The position numbers were made by a program, and so were the translations under genes. The notes below the pieces were generated by a model that was given only the letters and a program-made list of their open reading frames with translations, was not told where the DNA came from and did not search any database. A DNA stretch of 64,000 nucleotides from the NCBI GenBank assembly GCA_030340625.1, contig JAOPHQ010005454.1, positions 62,001-126,000 on the forward strand, in the 5' to 3' direction. Positions within the stretch are counted from its first letter, which is position 1. Every line of letters begins with the position of its first letter. The stretch comes from Merluccius polli. Taxonomy: Eukaryota > Chordata > Actinopteri > Gadiformes > Merlucciidae. Shown in pieces: positions 1 to 11,161 of the stretch.

Positions 1-715
1 CCATCACTGCGATCTCTACACCCTGACAAACTGGCCACCCCTGGAAATCAGGCGCAACATCCACTGGTTGATGCTAGGTCTCACTCCCCCCTACCTAACC
101 CAGCTTTTGCATCTGCGCCCCCCTCCCCCCCACACACACAACACCCGTTCTGCTCCACTCATTCTGTTAAATGCCCCTAGGGCATACTCTTCCCTGGGCC
201 GTTCCTCCTTCCAGTTTGACAGCTGACTGGTGCAGACAGCTGGAATCAACTTCAAAAATCCCTACTCCCTGCAAACTCTTACCTCTGTCAGCTCCTTCAA
301 ACATGTCATAACAAAATCCATAAAGTATACCTGCCGCTGTCTCAGCCCAAGCTCTCTCTGATCCTGTCACCTTCACCGGCTCCTTCCTTACCGTCTGTCA
401 TCGCTGTGTGGTACCATGTGACTCTATCCTATGGTTGTCTAGTATCGCTGTCTATACGTCGCTGTTGTTGGTCAAATCAACTGTCACTATGCCGATGTCA
501 CTGCTGTACGTAAAACTGTCACTATGTTGTATGTCACTGCTTACGTCAAACTAATTGTTTCTATGTCTTTTATGTTTTGTGGCATTGTTGTCATATGTGC
601 TTTTCCTTGCCCCTTATGAGATCCTTCACCTCCTACCAGGCCATTGCCCAAATAAGAATTTATTCTTGGCAATTTTCTGCCTGGTAAATAAAGGTTGAAA
701 AAAAAAAAAAAAAAG
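1..715 (+). mobile_element. 3' end of a non-LTR retrotransposon (CR1/Rex-like), truncated by the window edge
   Basis: Frame 2 from base 2 reads as the C-terminal tail typical of fish LINE reverse transcriptases, with a conserved NTRS and then SLGRSSFQF segment near 140-220. A stop and a frame change follow around 222-235, after which another frame resumes the homology (SFKHVITKSI), so the copy is dead. A 3' UTR runs to the sequence TAAATAAAGGTTG and an A-run at about 698-714, which marks the end of the element. The clade assignment rests on remembered motif similarity and is less certain than the LINE call itself. Confidence 0.6.
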
Positions 716-829
716 AAGTTAGTTGCGGCAGGGCAGAAAGCTACGGAGCCCCCGAAGTGACATGAGAAAAAAAAACAAAAAAACAAAAAAAAAAAACTAG
801 GTCACTTTGGTGAAATCTAACCAATATGT
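716..829. other. A-rich gap with no recognised gene
   Basis: Between the LINE tail and the palindrome array lies about 110 bases containing A-runs at 769-796. No coding signal is visible. Confidence 0.5.
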
Positions 830-1107
830 TTGCGAGACCTCGCAAAACTTTTGCGAGATCTCGCAAAACTTTTGTGAGATCTCACAAAACTTTTGCGAGA
901 TCTCGCAATAATAAAAAGGTTGTAGTGCCTATTTGTTACCAGCAGGTGCAACCATAGGATTCCTATGGGGGCAACGGCTCTGACGGCTCTGATTACAAAA
1001 CCAGGTTTGCGAGATCTCGCAAATTAAAAAAGAAAAAAGGTTGTAGTGCCTATATGGTGCAACCATAGGATTCCTATGGGGGCAACGGCTCTGATTACAA
1101 AACCAGG
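830..1107. repeat. Array of 12-bp palindromes (GCGAGATCTCGC) with a linked CCATAGGATTCC unit
   Basis: Palindromes begin at 832, 853, 874, 895 and 1008; the first four are spaced exactly 21 bases apart and separated by AAAACTTTT-type spacers. The copy at 832 has one mismatch and the copy at 874 is GTGAGATCTCAC, changed symmetrically at both ends. Each block is followed by a shared tail containing GGTTGTAGTGCC, CCATAGGATTCCTATGG and ACGGCTCTGATTAC. That tail occurs twice here and once more near 11480-11570, so this is a dispersed repeat family. The block ends about 145 bases before the start codon of the HECT gene. Confidence 0.8.
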
Positions 1108-1252
1108 TGGATAGAACGACAGTCAATGCTTATTTCTTTTGCATAATATATTATTTCTTCCTTTTAAGTTAACTTCCGGGTCATTATAATCACGCTCGTG
1201 TTGCGTTGCTGGTGAAGTTCGGATTCGGAAGCGGGAATACATTCGAGGTAAA

Positions 1253-4200
1253 ATGGAGGACGACCTTGAAGAGTTGCTTATTGGCAGACGTGTGGCCCAG
1301 GACAAGATCAATCTTATGAAGAGAGACAAGGTGGGTTGTAATTGCACTAAATATAGAGTCAGTTACCGTGCCATCCAACCTGGGAAAATGCCATGGGCAA
1401 ATACACAGTGCAGGAAAGCGTCCTGCTAGCTAACTGATAGCTGAAGTGATTAGCAGCTAGCGCTAAGTGTGAACCTTTCTTTCTGTTGTAGCTAACCTTA
1501 TTGTTAGCTAACCTAAGTTACACGGGTACTCTCATATACATAAGGGGGCAAACAAAAAACGTGTATAGTTTCGAACGTATCAAGACGTATGAGTTGTTCT
1601 TATCGGCTATGCGCTAAGCTGGTCGGTGGGTGGGTGGATAATAAGGTGTTCTAGCTAGAACTAGCCTAGTAGCTGCTATGCTAGCGGGAAATCTCCAAGA
1701 TGATTAGTGCTAACTGTTTTCGCCCCTCATTTCAGAATCTCGAGTTTTGCATGCATGTGTCACAGTCTATATTGAACGTTAGCATTTCCTGTTATCCCAC
1801 TTAGTTCTAGTATTATGCCAATCATCAATAGTTGCACTTTACTAATGATAAGCAGCAGCTGGCACCATGTGTTTGTTGGACCATGCATGCCGTCAACGTC
1901 GTTGACATTAATAGAAACTACTGGCCACTTATCCTAGTTGATTATCATAACACGTAAGTTAATGAGTAAAATAAACCCTGAGGTCAGTTCCCTTCTCTCT
2001 AAAATTTCTGGGGCAAGAAGTAAGCTCTTCGTCTGCCTTTTTATCGGACTAGGCCAGGGGTCGGCAACCTTTTCTTTCCAAAGGGCCATTTTTTGACAGT
2101 AAATACAAAATTAAATCAGTCTGGGGCCCGCAAAGATATCAGATACGTTTAAACACAGATAGTCAATCACTGCACTATATTAACCTTTTATTAACCTTAA
2201 CGAAGGTCGGTAAAAAGAATAATAATAATAATAATAATATTAATAAGAAGCCAGGAGATTTCAAGATAGTAGATTCCATCCACTATAATAAGCAATAAGT
2301 GAAAATCCATGCAATATGTACCTGCAGTTTGTCTAAGGGTCAAAATACCGGGTGAGTGAGCATCCTCTAACTTTTGCCATAGCAAGCAGAATTTTTTTTA
2401 TAGTTCTATTACATTATCTGACCAAACAAATCAAACATGTTTGTTGGTTGTACAACAAATGTATGTATACGAGTTTCATATGATCCAAGCTATTTTTTAA
2501 CTCCAACTTATTTTGCTTGCAGATTGACAAGGCAGTGCTTATGCTGATCACCGACCAACAACTGGCACACTACATCCCTACGTATGGTGATCGACTAGCT
2601 GTTATATCGTTTTGTCAGCAGCAGCTCCGGACACCTGATAGAGAGACTCTCTTAGATAGGATTAGAGAGAAGATAGGGGATAGGAAGAAAAAGCGACGCC
2701 CCATGCCATCAGAGTCTTCTAGAATGGCAAGAAAACAAAATACAAGTGGAGAAAAGGAGGAAAGAAAGATCGAAATTGGGTGGCTGCACTACTCTCATCC
2801 TCACTTCACCCAGGTGAGAACAAGGCATGGTGGTGGGACAAGACACATCACAGTACATAAAACAACTACTGTCCAGCAAGTATTAGAAACCGGCAACCGG
2901 CTCTTTTTTCCAAATGGTTTTTCCACCAAGGGGTCTCAAGAGAACTTTCATTTTGAGGTGTGTGACTTCAAAAGAAATGTTATTCCATTTGAGGAGACTG
3001 TGGGCAATTTGTATGAGACAACGAAGTTGAAGCTCCTCCGTTTTTACATTTGCACAAAACACAAATTGTCAGATCAATCCTCTGAGGAGGAGGAAAGTGA
3101 CTCCTCGATTGAAGATGGAGAAGATCTACACACAAAGGTTTGTAACTGTTACTCATTCTTGTTCCCATGGGTCAAATGATTGAATTCCCTGAAGCAGATG
3201 TTTTGGTGTTTGTTAAAACAATTCATACCATGGTCTAGGTTGAAAAGGGTGTCGGTTAAAGTGATATACTACACCTATGACACGGGCGTCTTGGTAGCCA
3301 CTGTAGCCACCTAACCAACATTCCACAGCGTTGCGATAAATTGTTGAAGAAATTAACGATTTTAGCTCTAAAACTCATTTAGTATTAATAATTGATTTCA
3401 TATTTATTTATTTCTTAAGTGACCATGGTATATGCGGGATAATGCCCTTCGAGGTGTCCATTATCAGAAATAAATGGACTTCGCGAAAGCAACCGTCCTC
3501 CGCGGTTCACGCCTCCGTGTCGTCCATTTATTTGTGATAATGGACACCTCGGCGGGCATTATCCCTTACGTAAAGTCTTCACTCATTTTTAATTTTAAAG
3601 TGTAAGTTCAGTGTAAATTGACCCATAGTCCTGCTGTTCAAGCTCACTGCAGTTAAAAGAATGAGACAATTTGGTACATCACAGGCCAAGTTATGGACAG
3701 GCACCTTAAAGCAGACCCATGGGGGCATTGGGGAGTTACTTTCAGATTCAGTTTTGATGCCCCCATTGGTCTGCTTTAAGCTGCCTGTACATAACTTGGC
3801 CTACATTGTCCCAAATTGTCTAATTCTTTTTCCTATGGGCTGCATGTGGTGAGCGTATACACCTGGGCTATGGGTCGATTTACACTGAACTTACACTTAA
3901 AGTAATTTGCTGCAAAATGTTGTGTTTGTTGCAGAATCTGCAGGCTGTTACTTCAGACCCAAGAGCATCTGACTCATTCACCACTGTTATCAGTGATGGG
4001 AACGAAGAAACCGACTCCATTATGGATGTTGATACTGCTTCAGAGCAGTCTTCTGATTTGGACATTGAAGTGACTAGCCCAAGCAGAGTCAAGGACTCCA
4101 ATGCATCCTCTGACTCAGACACTTTAGAATGGCATTCAGATGATGATGAGGTGACAGTCCAAATGAGACCTTTGGGTGTCATTAAGGTATTTATTCTCTG

Positions 4201-5963
4201 TGACAATGGCTGTGTCTTATTTTATTCAAATCACATAATCTCTGAATGAATCCTAGCAACATAGGAGACATATTTTGCCTCCCTAGGTGATACACCATTG
4301 ATGCAGGAGGTTTGAAGGCTGCAGTGAGATGTTATCAGTGCTCTTCGTCCCAATGAGGTGTAGGCTCATATCTTGCACTGTGCTCTTTCTTTCAGTCAAC
4401 GCCAGCTGCGAGCTCAGGAGCCACAGACGCATCTCGTCCAGCATCTGTTCAGGTATTGTGATGCAGTTTTGAGGTTTAGAAAGTGTGATTATTTATATTT
4501 TGGAGTTATGCAATTGAATGTTGGGTAAATGTGCATTCACAAAGTGTTTGGCCCCGAAACATGCTGTAATTCGTGATACAATGACCCTTTTTTGTTCTAT
4601 TTTGACCTTCCAGTTGAGAGAACGACGGTCAATTGCACAAGAATCACCTGAAACCTCCCAGTCAACGCCAGCTGCAAGCTCAGGACCCACAGACGCATCT
4701 CGTCCAGCATCTGTTCAGGTATTGTGATGCAGTTTTGAGGTTTAGAAAGTGTGATTATTTATATTTTGGAGTTATGCAATTGAATGTTGGGTAAATGTGC
4801 ATTCACAAAGTGTTTGGCCCCGAAACATGCTGTAATTCCTGATACAATTACCCTTTTTTGTTCTATTTTGACCTTCCAGTTGAGAGAACGACGGTCAATT
4901 GCACAAGAATCACCTGAAACCTCCCAGTCAACGCCAGCTGCAAGCTCAGGACCCACAGACGCATCGCGTCCAGCATTCAGCACCAGATTTCATCGAGCAT
5001 CAATTCGCAGAATTAAGGTGGTTGATGATGTTCTATCTGTCTTTAAGGACAGTAACATAATTGATGTGTGTTTGAAGATGGACCTTGTCAGTGAAAATGC
5101 TGTTGATGATTCAGGGGTTTCGCGTGAGGTTTATACCGCTTTCTGGGAGATGTTTCTTCAGCAGTGTGATGGGGACATTGAGAGGGTCCCAAGGCTAAGG
5201 CCTGATTACTGCCAAGCTGTTGGACGTGTATGGGTGAAAGGGCTACTCGATCTTGGTGTAATGCCAGTGATGCTTTCAAAGGGTTTTATTGTAGCGTGTT
5301 TACATGGTATGGATGCAGTAGATGCAGACTTACTTATTATGTCCTTCCTCAACTACTTGCCCCCAGTTGAGAGAGCAGCAGTGGAAAGAGCACTTGAGGG
5401 GAAAATGGAGGAAGATGATGAAGATGACTTACTTGACCTTTTCTCCCAAATGGGCTCACATTCTCTTCCACCTAAAGATAATATGAGAGCAGCCATTGAA
5501 ACCATGGCTCACAAAGCGATTTTGCAGGAAGCGAAATTTGTCAGAGATTGCTTCAGCACAGTAATGATGGCTGTAAAGCAAAACCTACCAGATAAAGAAA
5601 GTGTCTGCACTGTACGAGTCCAAAAAGCCCACAGGCAAGCGTGTAGTGCAATTGTTGGAGACAACAAAAGCTGTCCTTAGTCAGAGGGAGCAGACTGTCC
5701 TGAGTTATCTCCAACGTTATGTGAAAAATTCTGACCAAACAAAGGTGGAAAAATTGCTACGCTTCTGCACAGGGTCCAGTGTCATATGTGTAGACAAGGT
5801 GATGGTATCCTTTAATGTTGAAACTGGACTCAACAGAAGACCCATTGGGCACACTTGTGGTGCTACCCTTGAGGTACCTTGCACATATAGCTCTTTCCCT
5901 GATTTCAGGACAGAGTTTGATAACGTCCTGTTATCAAATAACTTTGAAATGGACATTGTATAA
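1253..5963 (+). CDS. G2E3-like HECT-domain E3 ubiquitin ligase, six exons, with one frameshift
   Basis: Exons read as 1253-1330, 2523-3137, 3935-4186, 4396-4452, 4614-4718 and 4880-5963, all with GT/AG borders and phase-0 joins. The roughly 729-residue product has a SAM-like N-terminal segment (about residues 1-65), a basic linker, a conserved region about 100-190, an acidic Ser/Thr-rich middle (about 205-380) and a HECT-type C-terminal half. The likely catalytic cysteine is in HTCGATL (TGT at 5856-5858), about 34 residues from the end, as in HECT ligases, which take ubiquitin from an E2 as a thioester. It most resembles the multicopy fish proteins named G2/M-phase-specific E3 ligase-like; no PHD fingers were seen. 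Exon 6 has one extra base near 5600, so the catalytic end lies in another frame: either a pseudogenising mutation or an assembly error. No TATA box was found upstream. Confidence 0.8.
2053..2420. mobile_element. hAT-like terminal fragment in intron 1 of the HECT gene
   Basis: The sequence CAGGGGTCGGCAACCTTT at 2054 is a typical hAT (Charlie-like) terminal repeat start. The opposite terminus was not found, so the copy looks truncated. An (AAT)n run lies at about 2219-2240. Confidence 0.45.
3436..3565. mobile_element. Short foldback MITE in intron 2
   Basis: The left arm GGGATAATGCCC followed by GAGGTGTCCATTAT is matched by its reverse complement ending at 3565, giving arms of about 45 bases around a short GC-rich loop. 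Such near-palindromic units are common in fish introns. No transposase is present. Confidence 0.75.
3595..3902. mobile_element. Longer foldback element in intron 2
   Basis: The outer ends AAGTGTAAGTTCAGTGTAAA (3598 on) and TTTACACTGAACTTACACTT (to about 3900) are inverted copies. Inner segments (GGCCAAGTTATGGACAGG with CCTGTACATAACTTGGCC, and GCAGACCCATGGGGGCAT with ATGCCCCCATTGGTCTGC) continue the pairing, so each arm is about 135 bases. It ends about 30 bases before exon 3. Confidence 0.8.
4396..4975 (+). repeat. Tandem intron/exon duplication (266-bp unit) in the HECT gene
   Basis: The interval 4453-4718 (intron plus 105-bp exon) is repeated almost exactly at 4719-4975. The 57-bp exon at 4396-4452 is an older partial copy of the same exon end. 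All copies keep phase 0, so each adds a Ser/Thr/Pro-rich block to the linker before the HECT domain. Confidence 0.9.
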
Positions 5964-6009
5964 AAATGCACTGTATGCTGCAGAGATCAAACTACTTTAT
6001 ATATCTATA

Positions 6010-6130
6010 TATATATCGTGTTTCACTTTTTGTATTTAGGTCATGCCACAGCATCTCAATATGATTCAGATCATAGGGAAAGTGATGACTATTGTGATTA
6101 TTAATGTGCAGTGGGGAGAACATGACTTGA
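6010..6130 (-). pseudogene. Tc1/mariner transposase remnant
   Basis: On the minus strand the bases around 6030-6090 encode a decayed form of the DLNPIEMLWHDL motif that carries the last catalytic acidic residue of Tc1 transposases. A second scrap resembling the SQSPDLN motif lies at about 6635-6680 on the same strand. Neither has terminal repeats. Confidence 0.55.
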
Positions 6131-6264
6131 CCTGACTGGGAAAGAGGGATGAGAGCGGGGAAAGAAGTGAAGGAGAGGGGGAAAGAGATGGGTAAAAAAG
6201 AGAGGGAGGGAAGAGTAAAGAGATTTGCAGTTAGTTCAGTCATAAGACAATGAGAGTGAGTGAG

Positions 6265-6490
6265 AAGGGAAAGAGGTGGAATGAGGGTTGCAAGGGAAAT
6301 GTAGATAGAAAGGGATGTTGAGAGAGAGATGTAGTGGGAAGGGATGTTGAGAGAGAGATGTAGGTGGAAAGGGATGTTGAGAGAGATGTAGGTGGAAAGG
6401 GATGTTGATGAGAAGGGAAAGAGGTGGAATGAGGGTTGCGAGGGAAATGTAGATGGAAAGGGATGTTGATGAGAAGGGAAAGAGGTAAAA
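6265..6490. repeat. Purine-rich minisatellite
   Basis: Irregular 20-40 base units built from AAAGGGATGTTGAGAGAGA, GAGATGTAGGTGG and GAAAGAGGTGGAATGAGGG repeat across the interval. Long open frames here on the opposite strand are products of the repeat. Confidence 0.85.
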
Positions 6491-6496
6491 TGTAGA

Positions 6497-6525
6497 ACAC
6501 ACACACACACACACACACACACACC
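6497..6525. repeat. (AC)n microsatellite
   Basis: About 13 uninterrupted AC dinucleotides directly follow the minisatellite. Confidence 0.95.
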
Positions 6526-6529
6526 GAGA

Positions 6530-7384
6530 GACGCTCATACACCCACACATGGCCCTGTTTTTGATCCACTACCAATTTTGCATGTTTTCCCACTTCCAAT
6601 GCATATAGAAGTAATTCTCATCATAGGTACTCTTAGGTTCAGGTCTGGAGACTGGCTAGGCCGATATGAAGATTACAGACATCTACATGCTCTGTAAGTG
6701 GGCAAACCTGCAAAATCAGAAGTGTATCAAATACTAGTTCTCTCCACTGTATATACAGTTGATTTTTGACTGCATTTTCCCCAACGTCAGAATGCTAATG
6801 ACTCTTGTTCTCACCACATAGTTGATGGTGTCGTTCCATTTGCAATTTACTGATACTTTTTTTCCTCAGAAATACTTGTTTCCTCAGAAGTTGTAAATGA
6901 GCTGTTTTACAAAACATTACAAATCCATTTTCCAAAACGTAACAAAATCTGTGTTTTTATTGTATATCTCAGTTAATCGTAAACAAAGTTACATTTGTTT
7001 TGATTGTGTTGAATCACTAGACACTATTCCAACTTCCAGTTATTTTGTATGGGGCGGGGGGAAATTATTTGAAATTCATTCAAATGGTGGATTTTGCTTT
7101 TTGGAGAAGAACTCTTGTTCACCCACTACTGTTATTTTGTTGCATTTGTGAAAGACCTGTGCATTAAAGTGAGTGAGCATTTTTCAGATCCTGCCTTGTT
7201 TGAATCTGTGCTGAATTTCTACCACTCCATGTTCTAGTTACATGCTATTGTTTACATCTCTAGATTAATATAAACAAAACCACAAGGTATGATAGTAGGG
7301 AGGGGAGACTGTTTAATGTGGCTGGCGAGGATCATTACAGGTGAGTATCCAAAGGTAGGGACTAGGGAGGCAGTGAGTACTGGG
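6530..7384. other. Intergenic, apart from one Tc1-like scrap nothing recognised
   Basis: No splice-compatible conserved coding stretch or terminal repeat was seen between the (AC)n run and the end of the integrase-core gene. Short open frames here have no recognisable motifs. Confidence 0.5.
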
Positions 7385-10300
7385 TTACATTTGCAGAACA
7401 CTCTTAATGGCCTCTCTCAGGTGCATATACAAGTTAACAGCCTGATAAGGGTCCCCAGGTAGCTGCAGATTTAATTCGACCATGAAGTCAATGCAGACTG
7501 AATAAACATCTTTGTCACAGGGAATGGGCTTCCGAAAGCGGCACTCATTCCTGCACACGTCAAGGTGTTCACTCTGAACAGGGCAAAGATGGTCTCTAAC
7601 AAGGTAAAGCTCTGGCAAGGCATACATGATGTTAGGACATCCACTCGGAACATTGGGGTTTCTTGATGGCCTGATGGTATGGGCGTTCCAGGTCTGTGCT
7701 GTGTCATCTAATTCATCCTGGTGAAACAAATGACAATTAGGGAGGATTGCAGCATGTTAACCTGCCAGCCCATGTAGGCCTGGGTTCCGAAATGAGTCAA
7801 CTTATAAACAAAGAGGAGGGCAGGCACGTGCAGAGGGGGGGGCTATGGGTGCCCGAGCCCCTGCCCTTTTCCCTTTGAAGGACCAAAGTGCCCTTTTGAG
7901 CGGACCAAAGTGCCCTTTTGCCCCCCCCCCCCCCCCCCCCCCCCACTCAACAATCGCGCAAGTAGCACCCCCCCCCCCCCCCCCCCCCCCCCCGCTAGTA
8001 CCGGTACTATCGTGTTAACTGTAACCCACCCTCTGAAGCCTTTCGTGACACATAAACAGTATGTTTTGATGACCCTGCTGGTATGTTCTACATTCTTAAT
8101 AGCAGCCCTGGTGTGTAATAAAATGCTTTTAAAAAAAAATTAATTTAAACTTTATGTAACATATGGGACGCTAGGACCCAGGTCACCAGGTGGGGAACCT
8201 AGCAACAGCAGCCTCACAGTACATGAGGCTAGGATCTCGCGGGACTTTGCAAGTCCACGTTTGTTCTCGTAGCTCACCCTCGTCCATGCTCCTGTTGCCG
8301 GCGTCGTAGGTCTGAAAAGAAAAGAGGTACAAACATTTTCTGGGTCTATATGCTCGTGTTTTATGTTGAGTTTAGATTATTTACCTCTCCTTGCATTTTT
8401 TAGTGTGTCTGTTGGTGCCATGAGGGTTAAACTTCCTCGTAGCAGTTTAAGGTGGGAGCTACTAATAATATGTCCACCTAATATGGTGTTGCCACCTGTC
8501 TGCTGCTGTACATTCTGTGGTTTATTTAACTTTGTATTTCCTGCTATATTTGTAGATAATAATCATCAGCACTTTATGACAAGCAGCATTAGCTGTCCCA
8601 GTCTATCTACTGTATTACCTGGATGCGCTACAGCTTAGCTCAAAGCAGGTACGAGAGACTGGGCATGGGTATCATCTGGGTCAGTTTTAATAATACTGTT
8701 GAATTTCTTGTAATGTATTGATTCTGTTTTGTAGGCTGAACTGGCGACACACGTCGGCAGGGCAGCCACTGTTCTCTCCTCCCAGAGATCCCTATAATTA
8801 GTGTCTCCATTTTTTGTTTTGGTTTTGTTATGCGTATATCTTGATAGTTGTGATCATCCACCATTCCATGGTGTCGTAGAATTTAATGTTTGCTCATTGA
8901 AGTGTGCAGTGCCTTTGAACCTTTAAGTGTGCAGTGTCTTTGAAGTGTGCAGTGTCTTCGAACCTTTAAATACATAACGGTATTATTCACCTGGTTATGT
9001 GTGTGTCCAACTCTAGGTATCAGCTATCAGCATTATCAAATACAAACGTATTGCTTTTATTGTTTAGGGGATATTGTTAAAATAAACCTTATTTTTGTAT
9101 AACCTCAAGAGCCTCTGCTTGTCCTTGCCCTAATAGGTATTAACCTGAGTGGGGAGTGTTTGCCGTAAATTAGTCACACTGCGTGTGTAGTCCAGGGTCT
9201 CTCCCCTTTAAAGAGAGTGGCGTTGTCATACACAAGTAACTCTAGTGCCGGTCACATTAATAGAAAGTTATTTTGAGCCATTTAAAATAGGGTTAGCTGA
9301 TGAGCCGGCACGCGTCAACCTAGGTAGGCTATCTAGTAGTAGCCTAGCGTAGCCTCTAGACGGAGGAGCGCACAGTCTACGAACGCGCGACGCAGCTCAC
9401 CGATTCTTAAAATGTCTCAATCACTTTTGTTATGAATAAAAAACAGCACATCAGATGGCAGCACACATAATACACTGGGGGCGGGCGCTCAACACTAGCC
9501 AATCAGCATATTATGCGTCATAGAGGCCACGCCTGCCCAGGTACTATCTCGCGCACACAAGCAGGAGAGGGCAGAAACTCTATAGGCAGCGTATCGATTA
9601 GATATTCAGCTAAGGGTCGCTCCACGCCTGAACAATACAATACCCCTCCTTTTGCTTCATAGATAATAGACCTAAAGCTAAACAAATAAAGTGAGTTAAA
9701 AGCGATCCTGTGTCGGCGGCCTTCTTCCTCAAAGAACATCACAACACTTTGTATTAAGTTTTAATGACTCAAAAATGCATTTTTGCATTTTTATCTCCAG
9801 AGAATGTAGAACACGTCAGGATCATTAACAAGTATTTTTTTATGTGTCACGAAAGGCTTCAGAGGACGGGTTGCAGTTAACACGATAGTAGGCTACCCTG
9901 GACAGTATTGGGGTGATCTGACAGGTTAATTGTGTGTAAGTAAAACCTTCACCTGAACAAGTCCCATGCAGCAGAACTGGATGAGACTTTTGTCCAAAAA
10001 TCCTCCATCGAGGTGTCCATTGTCCTTAAGCTCTCCAAATATTGCGATCCAGAACTCCGCGCACTGCCGGCGAAGAAACCCCCACCAGTATTCAATTCTT
10101 TGATTAGCGGTGCTTGCACCCTCCAAGTAACTGTTCAGGGTGTCGTCCGGCTGGATGGGGACGAGGAAACGCTGAAAAGCTGCCACACGGCCGTTTTCTG
10201 TTCCCAGGTCACCTCGGACAACCCTGGGACAGCCTTGTAGACGCTCTACAGCCTCGAGGTAGTATCCCCCAATCAATCTGGGATCGCTGTTGGTGGTGTA

Positions 10301-10738
10301 GGCGTTGAGCCAGATCATTTTTCTGGAAAAGCCATCGATGCAGCCATTGATGCATATTCCATATGGCTTCAGTTTGTCGTACCCGTCCAGGTGCCAAATA
10401 AAATTGGGGCCCCTGGAAAAATATTGACGACGCCGGAGACGTCCTGCCTGCCTTTGAGTGACACCTCTGGGGTCCAACTCCCTCAGGATCAACCGTACGT
10501 CTTCCTTCCTCACCCGTAGTCCATGTTGGCAACACTTTTCAAACATCCAGCGATAGCCATGAAGCTGTCCCAAATTTTGTAGCTGATCACGAATGAAGTC
10601 CACCAGGACACCCAAATCAGTGTAGGTCCGACGGCTGCCCCCAAGTTCGGCGATCCGCCTCTTGAGGTGCCTGAGGCTGATGTTGTATCCATGCCTAATT
10701 TCCAAGGCCGACTGAATGGCGGTGTATTTGAGGCCCAT
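7385..10738 (-). CDS. Integrase-core (DDE, rve-fold) protein, two exons
   Basis: Exon A is 10738-9953 and exon B 7717-7385, joined in phase 0 (donor CAG/GTGAAG, acceptor CACCAG/GAT), giving about 372 residues. Residues 5-40 resemble a helix-turn-helix region. The catalytic core has WHLDGYDKL (Asp118), RGDLGTENG (Asp177) and NQRIEYWW (Glu216), which fits a DD(35-40)E integrase. Exon B continues with the NVPSG and LPELY segments that follow the core in this widespread fish and invertebrate family. The start is the first ATG after an in-frame stop; a further upstream exon is possible. No terminal repeats flank it, so it could be a domesticated gene or a decayed transposon. Both exons are fully open. 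Its cellular role is unknown. Confidence 0.72.
7800..8005. mobile_element. MITE-like remnant with two long poly-C tracts, in the integrase-gene intron
   Basis: Starting near GGCAGGCACGTGCAGAGG, the segment has two C-runs of about 24 and 26 bases (near 7921-7944 and 7968-7993) separated by ACTCAACAATCGCGCAAGTA. The layout resembles two hAT MITEs elsewhere in the window, but no matching right terminus was found. Confidence 0.4.
8006..9893. repeat. Inverted repeat inside the integrase-gene intron
   Basis: Bases about 8006-8110 (including CTATCGTGTTAACTG and CTCTGAAGCCTTTCGTGACA) reappear inverted at about 9785-9893. The arms are about 100 bases, roughly 85-90 percent alike by eye, and 1.7 kb apart. 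The interior contains no recognised gene. Confidence 0.75.
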
Positions 10739-10739
10739 C

Positions 10740-10947
10740 TCAAAATACAGCGCAATTTGTCATTCCATCACTAATGCTAATATGAATTCTAATATGAATG
10801 ACTATCCTACACAGCTGTAACAAACCTAAGCCTATAATTCCGACAATCTAAAACTAAAACCAAAGATCCTTAATATAAAACTAACTAAAATCTAAATCCG
10901 ACACTCTCAAGACACTGACAGCGAAGTTTATTACCTTGACAGTTAGT
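10740..10947. other. Short intergenic stretch, nothing recognised
   Basis: AT-rich sequence upstream of the integrase-core gene. It may hold that gene's promoter, but no clear element was seen. Confidence 0.4.
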
Positions 10948-11161
10948 TGTTGTGTTCACTACTGCATTGAGTTACTCATACCGTTATGTTCAGTTGAATT
11001 GTACAGCCTCTAGGTGGCATAGTTATGCAGCCTGGGAAGGGAGATAATAGAAGAAGAGAGAGAGGAATGTAATGTATGTGGTTGATACAAGGACGGGGAT
11101 AAAGATGTTTGCTGGAAAGTAACGCGTTCGTGTTGGTTATTACTACACACCCAACATAACA
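10948..11161. mobile_element. Solo LTR, 214 bp, with a 5-bp target duplication
   Basis: The segment begins TGTTGTG and ends CATAACA (imperfect inverted ends with TG...CA) and is flanked by TTAGT at 10943-10947 and 11162-11166. A 5-bp duplication fits an LTR retrotransposon. No internal coding region is present, so this is what recombination between two LTRs leaves behind. The family was not identified. Confidence 0.7.

Noticed and set aside
6236..6599. Ser/Pro/Phe-rich minus-strand frames
   Set aside because: All three frames are open because of the repeat composition of the minisatellite.
7910..8143. Proline-rich open frame
   Set aside because: It comes from the two poly-C runs and has no conserved segment.
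8190..8310. Possible minus-strand exon with a CTTTTCTTTTCAG acceptor, in the integrase-gene intron
   Set aside because: The reading frame meets a stop after about 40 codons, the encoded residues match nothing known, and the flanking integrase exons join well without it.
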